Source: Watersipora subatra
Lineage: Eukaryota > Bryozoa > Gymnolaemata > Cheilostomatida > Watersiporidae
Assembly: GCF_963576615.1 (NCBI RefSeq)
Contig: NC_088712.1
Location: forward strand, 53,177,114 to 53,241,113
Direction of reading: 5' to 3'
DNA: 64,000 bases
Shown one piece after another: positions 33,107 to 43,400 of the stretch. The position numbers were made by a program, and so were the translations under genes. Each line of letters begins with the position of its first letter. Position 1 is the stretch's first letter. The notes under the pieces were generated by a model. It was not told where the DNA came from, searched no databases, and was given only the letters and a program-made list of their open reading frames with translations.

Positions 33107-34862
33107 TTTTTTGGCCCATTGGTTTGTTTTGAGCCTTGGGTCCATTGGTTTGTTTTGAGCCTTGGGTCCATTGGTTTGTTTTGAGCCTTGGGTCCATTGG
33201 TTTGTTTTGTGCCTTGGGTCCATTGGTTGGTTTTGAGCTTTGGGTCCATTGGTTTGTTTTGTGCCTTGGGTCCATTGGTTGGTTTTGTGCATTGGCCCAT
33301 TAGTTGGTTTTGTGCCTTAGGTCCATTGGTTGGTTTTGTGCCTTAGGTCCATTGGTTGGTTTTGTGCATTGGCCCATTTGTTGATTTTGAGCCTTGGGTC
33401 CATTGGTTGGTTTTGAGCCTTGGGTCCATTGGTTTGTTTTGTGCCTTGGGTCCATTGGTTGGTTTTGAGCCTTGGGTCCATTGGTTTGTTTTGTGCCTTG
33501 GGTCCATTGGTTGGTTTTGTGCATTGGCCCATTTGTTGGTTTTGTGCCTTGGGTCCATTAGTTGGTTTTGTGCCTTAGGTCCATTGGTTGGTTTTGTGCC
33601 TTAGGTCCATTGGTTGGTTTTGTGCATTGGCCCATTTGTTGGTTTTGTGCCTTAGGTCCATTGGTTGGTTTGTGCCTTGGTTCCATTGGTTGGTTTTGTG
33701 CATTGCCCCATTTGTTGGTTTTGTGCCTTGGGTCCATTGGGTGGTTTGTGCCTTGGGTCCATTGGTTGGTTTTGTGCCTTAGGTCCATTGGTTGGTTTTG
33801 TGCATGGGCCCATTTGTTGGTTTTTGCCTTGGGTCCATTGGTTGGTTTTGTGGATTGCCCCATTTGTTGGTTTTGTGCCTTGGGTCCATTGGTTGGTTTT
33901 GTGCCTTGGGTCCATTGGTTGGTTTTGTGCCTTAGGTCCATTGGTTGGTTTTATGCATTGCCCCATTTGTTGGTTTTGTGCCTTGGGTTCATTGGTTGGT
34001 TTTGTGCCTTGAGTCCATTGGTTGGTTTTTTGCCTTGGGTCCATTGGTTTGTTTTGTGCATTGCCCCATTTGTTGGTTTTGTGCCTTGGGTCCATTGGTT
34101 GGTTTTGTGCATTGGCCCATTTGTTGGTTTTGTGCCTTGGGTCCATTAGTTGGTTTTGTGCCTTAGGTCCATTGGTTGGTTTTGTGCCTTAGGTCCATTG
34201 GTTGGTTTTGTGCATTGGCCCATTTGTTGGTTTTGTGCCTTAGGTCCATTGGTAGGTTTGTGCCTTGGGTCCATTGGTTGGTTTTGTGCATTGCCCCATT
34301 TGTTGGTTTTGTGCCTTGGGTCCATTGGGTGGTTTGTGCCTTGGGTCCATTGGTTGGTTTTGTGCCTTAGGTCCATTGGTTGGTTTTGTGCATGGGCCTA
34401 TTTGTTGGTTTTTTGCCTTGGGTCCATTGGTTGGTTTTGTGGATTGCCCCATTTGTTGGTTTTGTGCCTTGGGTCCATTGGTTGGTTTTGTGCCTTGGGT
34501 CCATTGGTTGGTTTTGTGCCTTAGGTCCATTGGTTGGTTTTATGCATTGCCCCATTTGTTGGTTTTGTGCCTTGGGTTCATTGGTTGGTTTTGTGCCTTG
34601 AGTCCATTGGTTGGTTTTTTGCCTTGGGTCCATTGGTTTGTTTTGTGCATTGCCCCATTTGTTGGTTTTGTGCCTTGGGTCCATTGGTTGGTTTTGCGCA
34701 TTGCCCCATTTGTTGGTTTTGTGCCTTGGGTCCATTGGTTGGTTTTGTGCCTTAGGTCCATTGGTTGGTTTTGTGCCTTGGGTCCATTGGTTGGTTTTGT
34801 GCCTTGGGTCCATTGGATGGTTTTGTGCATTGGCCCATTTGTTGGTTTTGTGCCTTGGCTCA
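33107..34862. repeat. Minisatellite of 25/26-bp units with 588-bp higher-order repeat
   Basis: About 68 tandem units of two main types: a 26-mer GGTTTTGTGCCTTGGGTCCATTGGTT-like unit (key words TTGTGCC and GGGTCCA) and a 25-mer with GCATTGGCCCATTTGTT at the same place. Variants carry TTGAGCC, CTTAGGT or TTGCCCC. The pattern of variants from about 33562 repeats from about 34150, so a block of 588 bp has been duplicated as a whole. Both strands stay open in several frames because the unit lacks stops; those frames are not genes. Confidence 0.95.
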
Positions 34863-35249
34863 TTTCACACTCTGTTTCTCTGTCTAGCAAAAGTCAGTAA
34901 ACGGCATATCTTTTGCCTTCATTGGTTGTATAATTCAGGGTTATCATATATTGCATACATGGTATGACAACTTTTGTTTTTAGCAATTCGTTTTCTGTAT
35001 GTTGACAGTTTTTCAGTTCGTGCCGAAGTAAATAAATCATTCTATTTACATTTTTAAAAGCATTCTGAGCAAAACAAAACTGAGAAACAATACAACGCCC
35101 ATATTTTCTGACAACCAACTTCCCATTGGTCTTCTCTTAGCTTTGTCTACACAGCCAATGCCAAAAGTAAACAAACCAACTGTTCATAGTTTTTATATGT
35201 CATTTCTTTGTTTTTATTTTTCATTGTGTAGCCTACTTTTTCTATTCCG
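34863..35249. other. No gene recognised
   Basis: Spacer between the minisatellite and TTAA-B with only short frames. Confidence 0.4.
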
Positions 35250-35837
35250 TTAAAGGTTGACTTGCAACAAAATTCACATTACAGTTATTTGGTATCAAAA
35301 GATTCACCATATCTTACTCTGTTGTGCTGTAGGTGCAAAATATGTGGATATGTGATTACAAGCTATTAAAAGCTCCAATACGAACAGTTAATCGCAGCCA
35401 TCACGAAAACGCTGTTGATTGGAATCCCTTTCCAAAACGGCTCAAATGGGACGTCGTTGAACACGATGGCTTCTGATTACACTTTCATGCAACTTCATTC
35501 ATCAAAGTATTTTCACAAATATATGTCACGCATTCAATGAAACCATGTCTATTGCCCTTACGCGTCTATTTCATCATCTTTGTTATGCTGTCACTTTGAG
35601 CACTTATATCTCCAAACCTACCGTGAAAATTTGTTGAATTTTTTAACCTTAGCTCGAAGGTGCGCATATCATCCTCTGATAAACATGACGAGCCTGTTGG
35701 TCACTTTTGATAGTCGAAAAATGCTGCAGAAATTGTTCGCACCATTTGGCAGTAGGTATGGCTCACATGATCAGATTACGACTAGATTAGACCAAGAGCT
35801 AGCCTGGGCATGGCTCTTGTGGGGGATTGGGAGAGAG

Positions 35838-36169
35838 TAGTGCTGCACGATATTTTGCATGTACATTCGATTATTTGATCTCAAAATATATCGAATATCG
35901 AACATTGGAGTTGTCTTCTTTCGATATATAGTGTTAGGCTTTAACATAAACTATATAAAATATTGGTTAATATCGGTTGAAAAACAGGAATTGTCACCTC
36001 GTTACAATAAAGAGAATAGACAACTCCATTTTGGCAAAATAAAATCAGCTGATATTTCGATAAAATATCGGTTTCGATATTCATATTGACTTGAAAACTG
36101 ACCAAATAAAAAATCATCCGCTGAAATATATCGCCATATCGAATTATATCACGTTATCGTGCAGCACTA
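35838..36169. mobile_element. hAT-type MITE (332 bp) nested in TTAA-B
   Basis: Terminal inverted repeats TAGTGCTGCACGATA, 15 bp and perfect. The 8-bp duplication GGAGAGAG lies at 35830-35837 and 36170-36177. Internal ATATCGAATATCG words are repeated in inverted orientation. No coding capacity. Confidence 0.9.
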
Positions 36170-36983
36170 GGAGAGAGAGAGCATGGGACACATAGCAACA
36201 CGCGGAGAAGACAACTCTAAAAGTTGACTTTTGAAGTTGCTAATATCACAATCGTTATTTCCGAAAGAGTATCATGTGATGGTCTTATTTATGATCTACG
36301 CGAGTATTATGTATTATTTTTAATCTGAATTGGCAGCAAACAAACACTGGTTAGTAAGTATGAAATGTTGGTTGCATAATAAATCAATCACGAGAGTTAT
36401 ATTATTTCATATGTTCATTCATTATGTTTTGATTTAATTATAATAAAACATTGAATCAATTGAATAAAAAAATTCACAATAACAATACAAACATAGCAAA
36501 CGAATAGCAATAGAACAACAAAAATGAATCGCACGCTGCTAGTAAAGAAAAGTTTATCTAGTAAAAAGTAATCTCAGTTTTATTTTACTCGCGAGTATTA
36601 TGATTACTCGCGTCAGTTATTATGAACAACTCGGACCTACCACTGCAAAACGGTGCCATCTGAAAGCAAATACTCTTTCCGAAGCCAGTAGGAAAAACTA
36701 TAAATTGGTCAAGACCTGCGATAATATGTTGTAAAGCTTGAAACTGTTCTGGTTTCAGTGTGACTATGCCTAGCTTTGATAGTAATTTTTGAATCGCTCC
36801 ATTTTTTATCAGTATAGAAAATGAAACTGCTAACGTGACAACGCAAGAGAATAGTAACCTATGGTTCTTATCATTTTATTATCAAACGAGGTGTTATGTA
36901 GCCACCCAGCCTATCAAAAATATAGGGCTTTTTACTAGATCAAGTCACGTGACCGTGACAATAGGCTTTTAAACGCGCCACAT

Positions 36984-37229
36984 TTAATACATCGTGAGAT
37001 CTGAATCTAACGACACGCTTCCATTAGTATCAGTCTGAGTGTCATATGCAACATATGTCGCTCGTTTTGCAGAAATTATCTTACCTTTTTTTCGCTGTGT
37101 CCCAGGCTCTCTCTCCCAATCCCCCACGAGAGCCATGCCCAGGCTAAGACCAAGACGAAATGAAACTGTAAAGTAGCGAGCATCTATATTTGATATGGGA
37201 TCTTCGGTGAAACCCGAAGTGCTTGTCAT
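36984..37229 (-). CDS. Small ORF of TTAA-B with a splice donor, function unknown
   Basis: An 81-codon frame starts at the ATG 26 bases after the TATA box (MTSTSGFTEDPISNIDARYF at its N-terminus). The first 28 or so codons are shared with copy A, where the same ATG opens MTNTSGFTEDPISN and stops after about 30 codons. After a basic QRKK stretch, the minus strand reads AAAG|GTAAGA with the GT at 37084-37083, a strong donor, giving a 145-base first exon. I recognise no domain. It may be the first coding exon of the lost transposase, a captured host exon, or chance. Confidence 0.35.
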   Translation of the reverse strand: MTSTSGFTEDPISNIDARYFTVSFRLGLSLGMALVGDWEREPGTQRKKGKIISAKRATYVAYDTQTDTNGSVSLDSDLTMY

Positions 37230-37300
37230 AAACTAGTGCTACGATAAGTTTTATATTGAGCTTTTTATTGGCCTTGCAATTCACGTGAGAACATCACGTG
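37227..37300 (-). promoter_or_regulatory. Promoter-like module of TTAA-B
   Basis: On the minus strand: CACGTG at 37300-37295 and 37287-37282, TATAAAA at 37255-37249, ATG at 37229-37227. Spacing equals copy A. Confidence 0.5.
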
Positions 37301-37501
37301 ACTAGACAATAACCAAATTTCAAGACTACGTCAGAGAAATAAAGAGATTCCAATCTATGGCGGCTTTCGTTTTTGAGCTTTTAAGAGCTTGTAATCACAT
37401 TTCTACATATTTTGCACCGACAATACAGCAGAATAAAACATGGTGAACCTTTTGATACTAAATACCTATAATGTGGAGTTTTGTTGCAAGTCGACCTTTA
37501 A

Positions 37502-38724
37502 GTAGTAGTATAATATAATTATAACTTGTAGTTGCTCCAGGTTTCAGCTATTACCTGTGTTATTAATTTAAACAAACGTTTTATCTGAGTTTTTTGGAGA
37601 CTTGAGCGAATTAGGGCATTTAAATGGTAGAATCTGTATCTACTTGAGATTTTTTTTATGAAAAGTTTGGAACAATTTTTTTTTGTCATTAGATGTTCCA
37701 CTGTAGTTGAAAATAGAATTTAATATGATGATCTAATCCATGGCTATAACTGAAACCGCAGGCTAATTAGCGAATCTAAAGAACATAAACATCGCTGAGT
37801 AACGGATTCCACAGATCTAAAATTAGCAGGGACAGACAACTTTGATGACCTTTTTCAATGAGAATGGTACTATTTCTCTCCTTATATTGATTGTTTGGAC
37901 TCTTCTGTCATTCCTAGAATTCTGGACTTGGATTGTTTTTTACTTTCAGTCCGCTAACCCGAAACTGTTGCTAAAATGGTTTTATCTTCAATTGATTTTG
38001 TTAGCTGGCGAACCTAGGATGAGAGCCCAGGGTGTGATGATACTATACTAGCCTTCATTGCAAGTCAAATCCGCGTGTCATTCATTCTTCATTACATTTC
38101 TGATTTTCACAACTTATTGCGATTTCAAATCCATTATATTTTTCAAACATGGATCAAATTATTTTTGAACAAGAACGCTAATTATACTAGCATGCTATAG
38201 CCATACACAGTTAAATTAATTGAGCCGTTTTACAGTGTTACAGAATAGTTTCAAAACTTTGACGATGGTTTTGTTTTTTGTGTGATGCTATATACTAGCT
38301 GTCTGTCTGTTATAAGCGCTCGAAGGCACTGTCAGTATGCCATTCTGGTCACACTGAAAAGAAGCTGCTCAACTTGGAATCAAAAGACTTTATTTAAATC
38401 TCTGTCATTCTTCTTAAAAAGGTCGAGCATATTGGTGCATATTGGGTGAAGGTTGAGTCATTTCGAAATGCCGAGGTAACAGCAGCCTCGCGCTCGTCAC
38501 TCCACAAGTAGGCCTATACTGATTGTAAAATAAAGTGAATTTTGTTGTCTCGGTAGTTGTTTCTGTAAACCACAATACTAAAATATGTTTTGTTTATTTT
38601 AAAATTATGATATCTTCCAGTTTTATGAATCAATTTAGTTTTTATTTTTGGCTTAATCACAAACAATTTTATCCAGTGACTGACAAAGTGGCAAACAAGA
38701 ACCAGCATTTCTGAATATACGCAC
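37502..38724. other. No gene recognised
   Basis: The 69-codon hydrophobic frame at 37842-38051 has no recognisable motif and no supporting context. Confidence 0.4.
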
Positions 38725-40014
38725 ACTAACTGAATGCCCGGGTAATAAAAGAGTCTTTGGACAGAAAATTTATTTTTATTTAACATTTACAGCATTTACC
38801 ATTTTAACTTTTAAATTTCATATCATGAGAAAAATGCTTTTTTGTGCAGCTCAAATGAATTAAGAGAAAAAATAAAACAACTAAAGATTTTCAAACTTTT
38901 TTAAACAGATGTAATTTTTAAATATCATATAATGAAAGAAGTGTTTCGGTGAAATAATTTAGGAGGAAAAAATAAAACCATAAAAGTGTTTAAATGTAAA
39001 TGTGAATCATTAGCCAGTAATGGCTAAATATATAGTCAGTTTTGCTACAGTTACAATGAAAAACTATTCGGTATACAATTATATGACTTTAGTTTGTTTC
39101 AGTGTTGGCATCATAAGGGAAAAATATCGTATAGGTTGGTATAGAAACCCATAGTATTTATCTAATGCAAACACCTGGTAAAAATCATCAGAATTGTCAT
39201 CATTAAAAAGTAGTAAGAAAATAATATGTTAACCTTAGTAACCATACCTTAGTAACCATTGTAGTTACCTACAATAACTTGAGTGCATTCTGTGGTTATG
39301 ATCATCAAGAAAATGTAACATTACATTGTACTTTGTGCAGAATGTACCAGAGAGAGTTTTTACCTTCGAGACAGGCGTGTAACATAAACGCTCAAGCTAA
39401 CTTGAATGAGTTTTGCTTACTCAACACATACTTAAAGGAAGTTTTAGTGTGTATTCTAGTAAACTTCCAACTTGTAATTAAAATTTTATCACTTATCTGT
39501 TTGTGAGTCTGTTTTTACCATAACGGATAACGCTGAACCGAGATGGCGAGCAACGTATATCTCTTAATAATCTATATAATTAGTACACAAATCACCAATT
39601 TTAATTTCGAGAGAAATTTTGGTTGATATTGTATGATAGAAAACAAATTCACCCTCGTATGGCAAGGACAAAAAAGTATTGTTTTATAAAGTTAGGTGAA
39701 AAAATATTTTATAACAGGGACATCATAACCCGTAGGCGCAATGTATTAATTAATACGTCATTTAGCGTGCGAAATCGAGAAAAGGGTATATATATACGGT
39801 ATACATGTATAGCAAGTGCGATCAAATCGTAACAGCCTTCATAGACTTGTGGTTAGATTATTGGTTTACTAACATGTGAGAGCAATCTTCGCGAGTTCAA
39901 ATCCAGCGCAATGCAAGCTTTTCATTCCAAGGTTTTAATAGAGTCTATAGCTAGGCAGACCGATTCACAGAATAACAGACACACAAACACTGAGATTTAT
40001 AAGTATAATTAGCT
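38725..40014 (+). repeat. R2 repeat, long copy (plus), with tRNA-like segment at its right end
   Basis: Begins near CTAACTGAATGCCCGGGTAA and ends with TATAATTAGCTG. The same series of words (CATATCATGAGAAAA, GTTAACCTTAGTAAC, ACCTTCGAGACAG, ACTTGTAATT and CATAACGGATAACGCTGAAC) occurs in reverse at 56951-58115 and 62466-64000. No frame with a recognisable protein was seen. Length and tRNA-like head suggest a SINE-like or composite retroelement. Confidence 0.7.
39845..39915 (+). repeat. tRNA-like segment of R2
   Basis: Has a B-box-like GAGTTCAAATCC at about 39890-39901 and a loose A-box-like TTGTGGTTAGATTATTGG upstream at tRNA-like distance. It does not fold as a full tRNA by eye, so it is a repeat head and not a tRNA gene. 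Confidence 0.45.
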
Positions 40015-40411
40015 GTTGCCAACTGCCAGATCTGTTGTATGTGTAATGCTTCTAGTGTACTTCAGATTTCATGGGCAGTTTTATGTAACAAGTCGGTTGC
40101 TAAAAGCCATTGATCAGTTCAATTTCAATTTTAATAGATCAGTTGTAGAATATGTGGAAGTTTTCACTTCACAAACCAATGACTTTGGCCATCAATGGCT
40201 ATTTTTGATACAACTTATTGTTTTCTAAGTGCTATTAGTTGGCTGTCTCATGCGCACTGCTGGTTCCTAGTAGGATTTCATGGTTGTACAAATTTTTGTT
40301 GCCAGAAAAGATCTTCGCTAGGGCTCTAAAGTTTTAATGTTGTACATGAAATATCGATTGTTATTTGAGTAGCAGAGTCATTATTCATTTAGCTAGTTTT
40401 GTTCTTTTCAG
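40015..40411 (+). promoter_or_regulatory. Upstream region and splice acceptor of the zinc-finger gene
   Basis: A pyrimidine-rich TTTTGTTCTTTTCAG ends at 40411, two bases before the likely start codon. I take this as the acceptor of an intron in the 5' untranslated region, so the promoter and first exon lie further upstream and were not located. Confidence 0.6.
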
Positions 40412-40412
40412 G

Positions 40413-43400
40413 ATGGCTGAACAGATAGAGATTGTTGGGAACAGCGAACCAGAGCACACATTGTGGAGCGATTCTGATCAGTTTGTTAAAGAAAGAAGTG
40501 TTTCTGTTGATGCAAATTCAGAAGATATCAAAAGTAGTGTCTTGGATAGTTCTACGAGCTCCACCTCGCAGCCTGAAGTTCTTGTTGGTCCTGAAGATTG
40601 CCAACCTAGTTTAGTAAATGCTGACTTGTCTGTGGAGCCTTCCGAATGCAACACCAAGTTTCCTGTTGTTGTAAAAACTGAGTCCGAAGATTTTGATCTT
40701 CCGCCTGCCTTTTTTTCAAACAGCGGGTTTACTGATAATGAAGATGATAAGTCAACTGACTTCACTCTATGCAGTCATACCAGGTTGAAAAAAGTCGCAG
40801 TGCAACTAATTCGATGCCCTGCCACCGATGCTGAAGTAGCTCAAGCGTTGGAAAGCAGTTCACAAAGTATGAAACTAGAACATTCTTTGAATAATCGATT
40901 TTCATGTTCTTATTGTTCTTTGTGCTTCAATGGCGCGTTTAGGCTGATCTGTCACACGAAAAAGGTACACAATAGAACCCTCAAGTTGAAAGATATCATG
41001 AAAAGAATAGATCATTGTTTACACTGTAAAAAAAAATTTCTTCACAACAGCACACTAGCTCGACATAGACTCTCATGTGGCCCCGCTAAAAAATCTCGCA
41101 TACTGGAGCCGTCTGTTACGACATTTGGCAAGTGTCACTCAAAAAGTTCCCTGAAGCATTTACCAAAAAAACGTGATGTTCGGTTTAAAGTTTTTGCATG
41201 TTTGAAATGCCCACGAGAATTTTTTCTCAAAACTGCTGCACACCAACATATCAACAAAAGACATGGTATTCGAGCAACAAAGTCAGATGTTAAGGTCAAA
41301 TATAAACGACATTTGTTTAAACCAACTTGTAGTTTTTGTAATTTTGTATCCACAAGCTGGAGTCGTGTTTACAATCATGAGAGATCGCAGCATTCTTTGG
41401 AGTCTTCAGGAGGGAAACGACAGTGCCAGGATTTTGAGACTTCTATCTTTGCTCATCGGTGTTCTGTTTGTCAGAAAAGGTTTGTCACCTCATCTCAATT
41501 ACTACAACACAAAAAATTTGTTCATGAACAGGAGCACATCAAAGATGAGCCTCACACAAACATATCAAAAAAGATTGATGCTGTCTATTGTCATCTCTGT
41601 GGGGTTACTATGTTTCGTTCTTCTGCTCGAAAGCACTTGAGAACAATTCATAAAACCACCTGGGCAACAGTGGAACTCGCTCCAGGTAACTTGAAATTTG
41701 TTTTCGATAAAGTTACCAAGTGTATCTACTGTGGAAAATTCTTGAGTGGAAGGCACGCGTTACACACTCATCTTGGTTCGGATCACTCTGTACTTTACAG
41801 AAGCAAAGATGCTTCACTACACAAGTGCAGTCATTGTACTCTGGTGTTTTTAAATCGGTTTCAACTCGAACATCATCTCCATCACAATCATAAAACAAAT
41901 AGTCAGTCGAAAACACCAGCCAGCTTAGAATGTCAAGATACCCCTTCCACTGATCTCGTCTATCCTTGCTCCATGTGTGGCCAAATCTTGTCCGCCCTTG
42001 CCATCCTTGAAAAACATATGCGGAATATTCATTATGTTAATGGTGCTGACGCGATCACAATAGAAGGAGTTCCTCGCCAGCTTGCGAACCCTCCTTCAGC
42101 AGAGTGTAAAATTTGTGATGTTAAGTTTGAAAGCTGGCCCAAGTTATACTCTCACCTTCGCAAGGAATCGTGCCATCGAAATAAAAACAAATCAACAACC
42201 TATTGCTGTTCCGGCTGCAACATGACATTTCAAAATTTGACAAGCTTTCAGCTTCACAAAACGAAGTGCGCAGTGGTTAAAGTGGCACCACAAATCGAAG
42301 ATACTGAAAAAAAGAATGTAGATGAGGTGTTAGTCTGCGTGTTGTGTGATCACTTATTTCATTCGGAAACTGGCTTAATTAAGCATCTACGTCAGATACA
42401 TAGATTGAAAGAATCCAAATGCTCTTCAATGCTTGAACAAGCTCGTTTGCAACAACCGACCGCACCGGCTTCAAATTCTTGTGAAGAACCAAAATTGGAC
42501 AAGATATCATCTGTTGAAAAGAAAAAACCGGACATTCCTAAAAACACATTCACTTCCAAGCAGTTTGATCAGCCCAAAACCCAACAAACCACTGATAGTA
42601 CAGATTTTAGTCAACTCACTGGTGGAGCAAAGGTATTTACCTGCGAACTCTGTGACATGAGCTATCATTCACAGACTAGTCTTATACGGCATAACCGAGA
42701 ACATCATCTATCCACGACTGCTATAAAAAGGTCATGTCCGCTTTGCAAATTTTCAACTATTTACATGGCCAATCTTGAAAGACATTGCACAAGCATTCAT
42801 GGTCAATCACTGTGTGAGGCTAAAAATACTAGCATAAAAGCTTCTCAGCTGCTAAAGCAAGCTGAGGTTGGAAAAGTCTACGAAGGAAATGTTATCCAAC
42901 CAGTCGTTCAAGTGGAAGATATTCGTAATTCAGCATCAGCTCCGCATTCTATTTGCAATTATGAATCAGGTTTATCATATGCTAGTACGGAAAGCGACAG
43001 CTCCTCATCAGATAGTTCATCTGATGATAGTGATATTGCAATAAAAGCGCATAAAAATCGTCGATTCCAGCATCGTCTGAGTACGTCATCTAGCTCCAGC
43101 TCATCTAGTGATGACTTTGACATCTCTTCTGATGAAAGCGATCACACTACTATGAATGCACCTACCAAATCTTCTGCAAACACAAATCTCTCTTCGAGTT
43201 TGACATCTTCACAAAATGATACAAACCTGCTGGCTGAAGAAATCCTACAACTAGATAGTAACATATTCAATGTAACAGAAAAATCATGTGTTTTGCATTC
43301 CAATACAGATCGCCAACAGTTTTTTAAGGATCGTTCATGTTTGGCAAATACTTACAATGCTAAGAAAGTTAACTTCGTTTCTTCTACATTTGGTAATGCG

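Larger units (their letters stand above)
35254..37497 (-). mobile_element. TTAA-flanked DNA element, copy B, longest copy (2,244 bp)
   Basis: TTAA at 35250-35253 and 37498-37501, with the family's inverted ends. The promoter-bearing end is on the right, so the element points to the minus strand. It holds about 1 kb of internal sequence missing from copies A, C and D, in addition to a nested 332-bp hAT MITE. Part of the internal sequence (about 35795-35837) is an inverted copy of 37105-37150. Copies A, C and D look like internal-deletion derivatives of something like this one. Confidence 0.85.

Noticed and set aside
33107..34862. CRISPR array
   Set aside because: Units are directly adjacent with no unique spacers, and the genome is eukaryotic.
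33075..34967. Many overlapping frames of up to 211 codons on both strands across the minisatellite
   Set aside because: They follow from a stop-free 25/26-bp repeat in which successive units rotate through all frames; peptides are pure repeat on both strands.
37842..38051. Hydrophobic 69-codon frame that could be a small membrane protein
   Set aside because: AT-rich sequence readily gives hydrophobic frames; no supporting signals.
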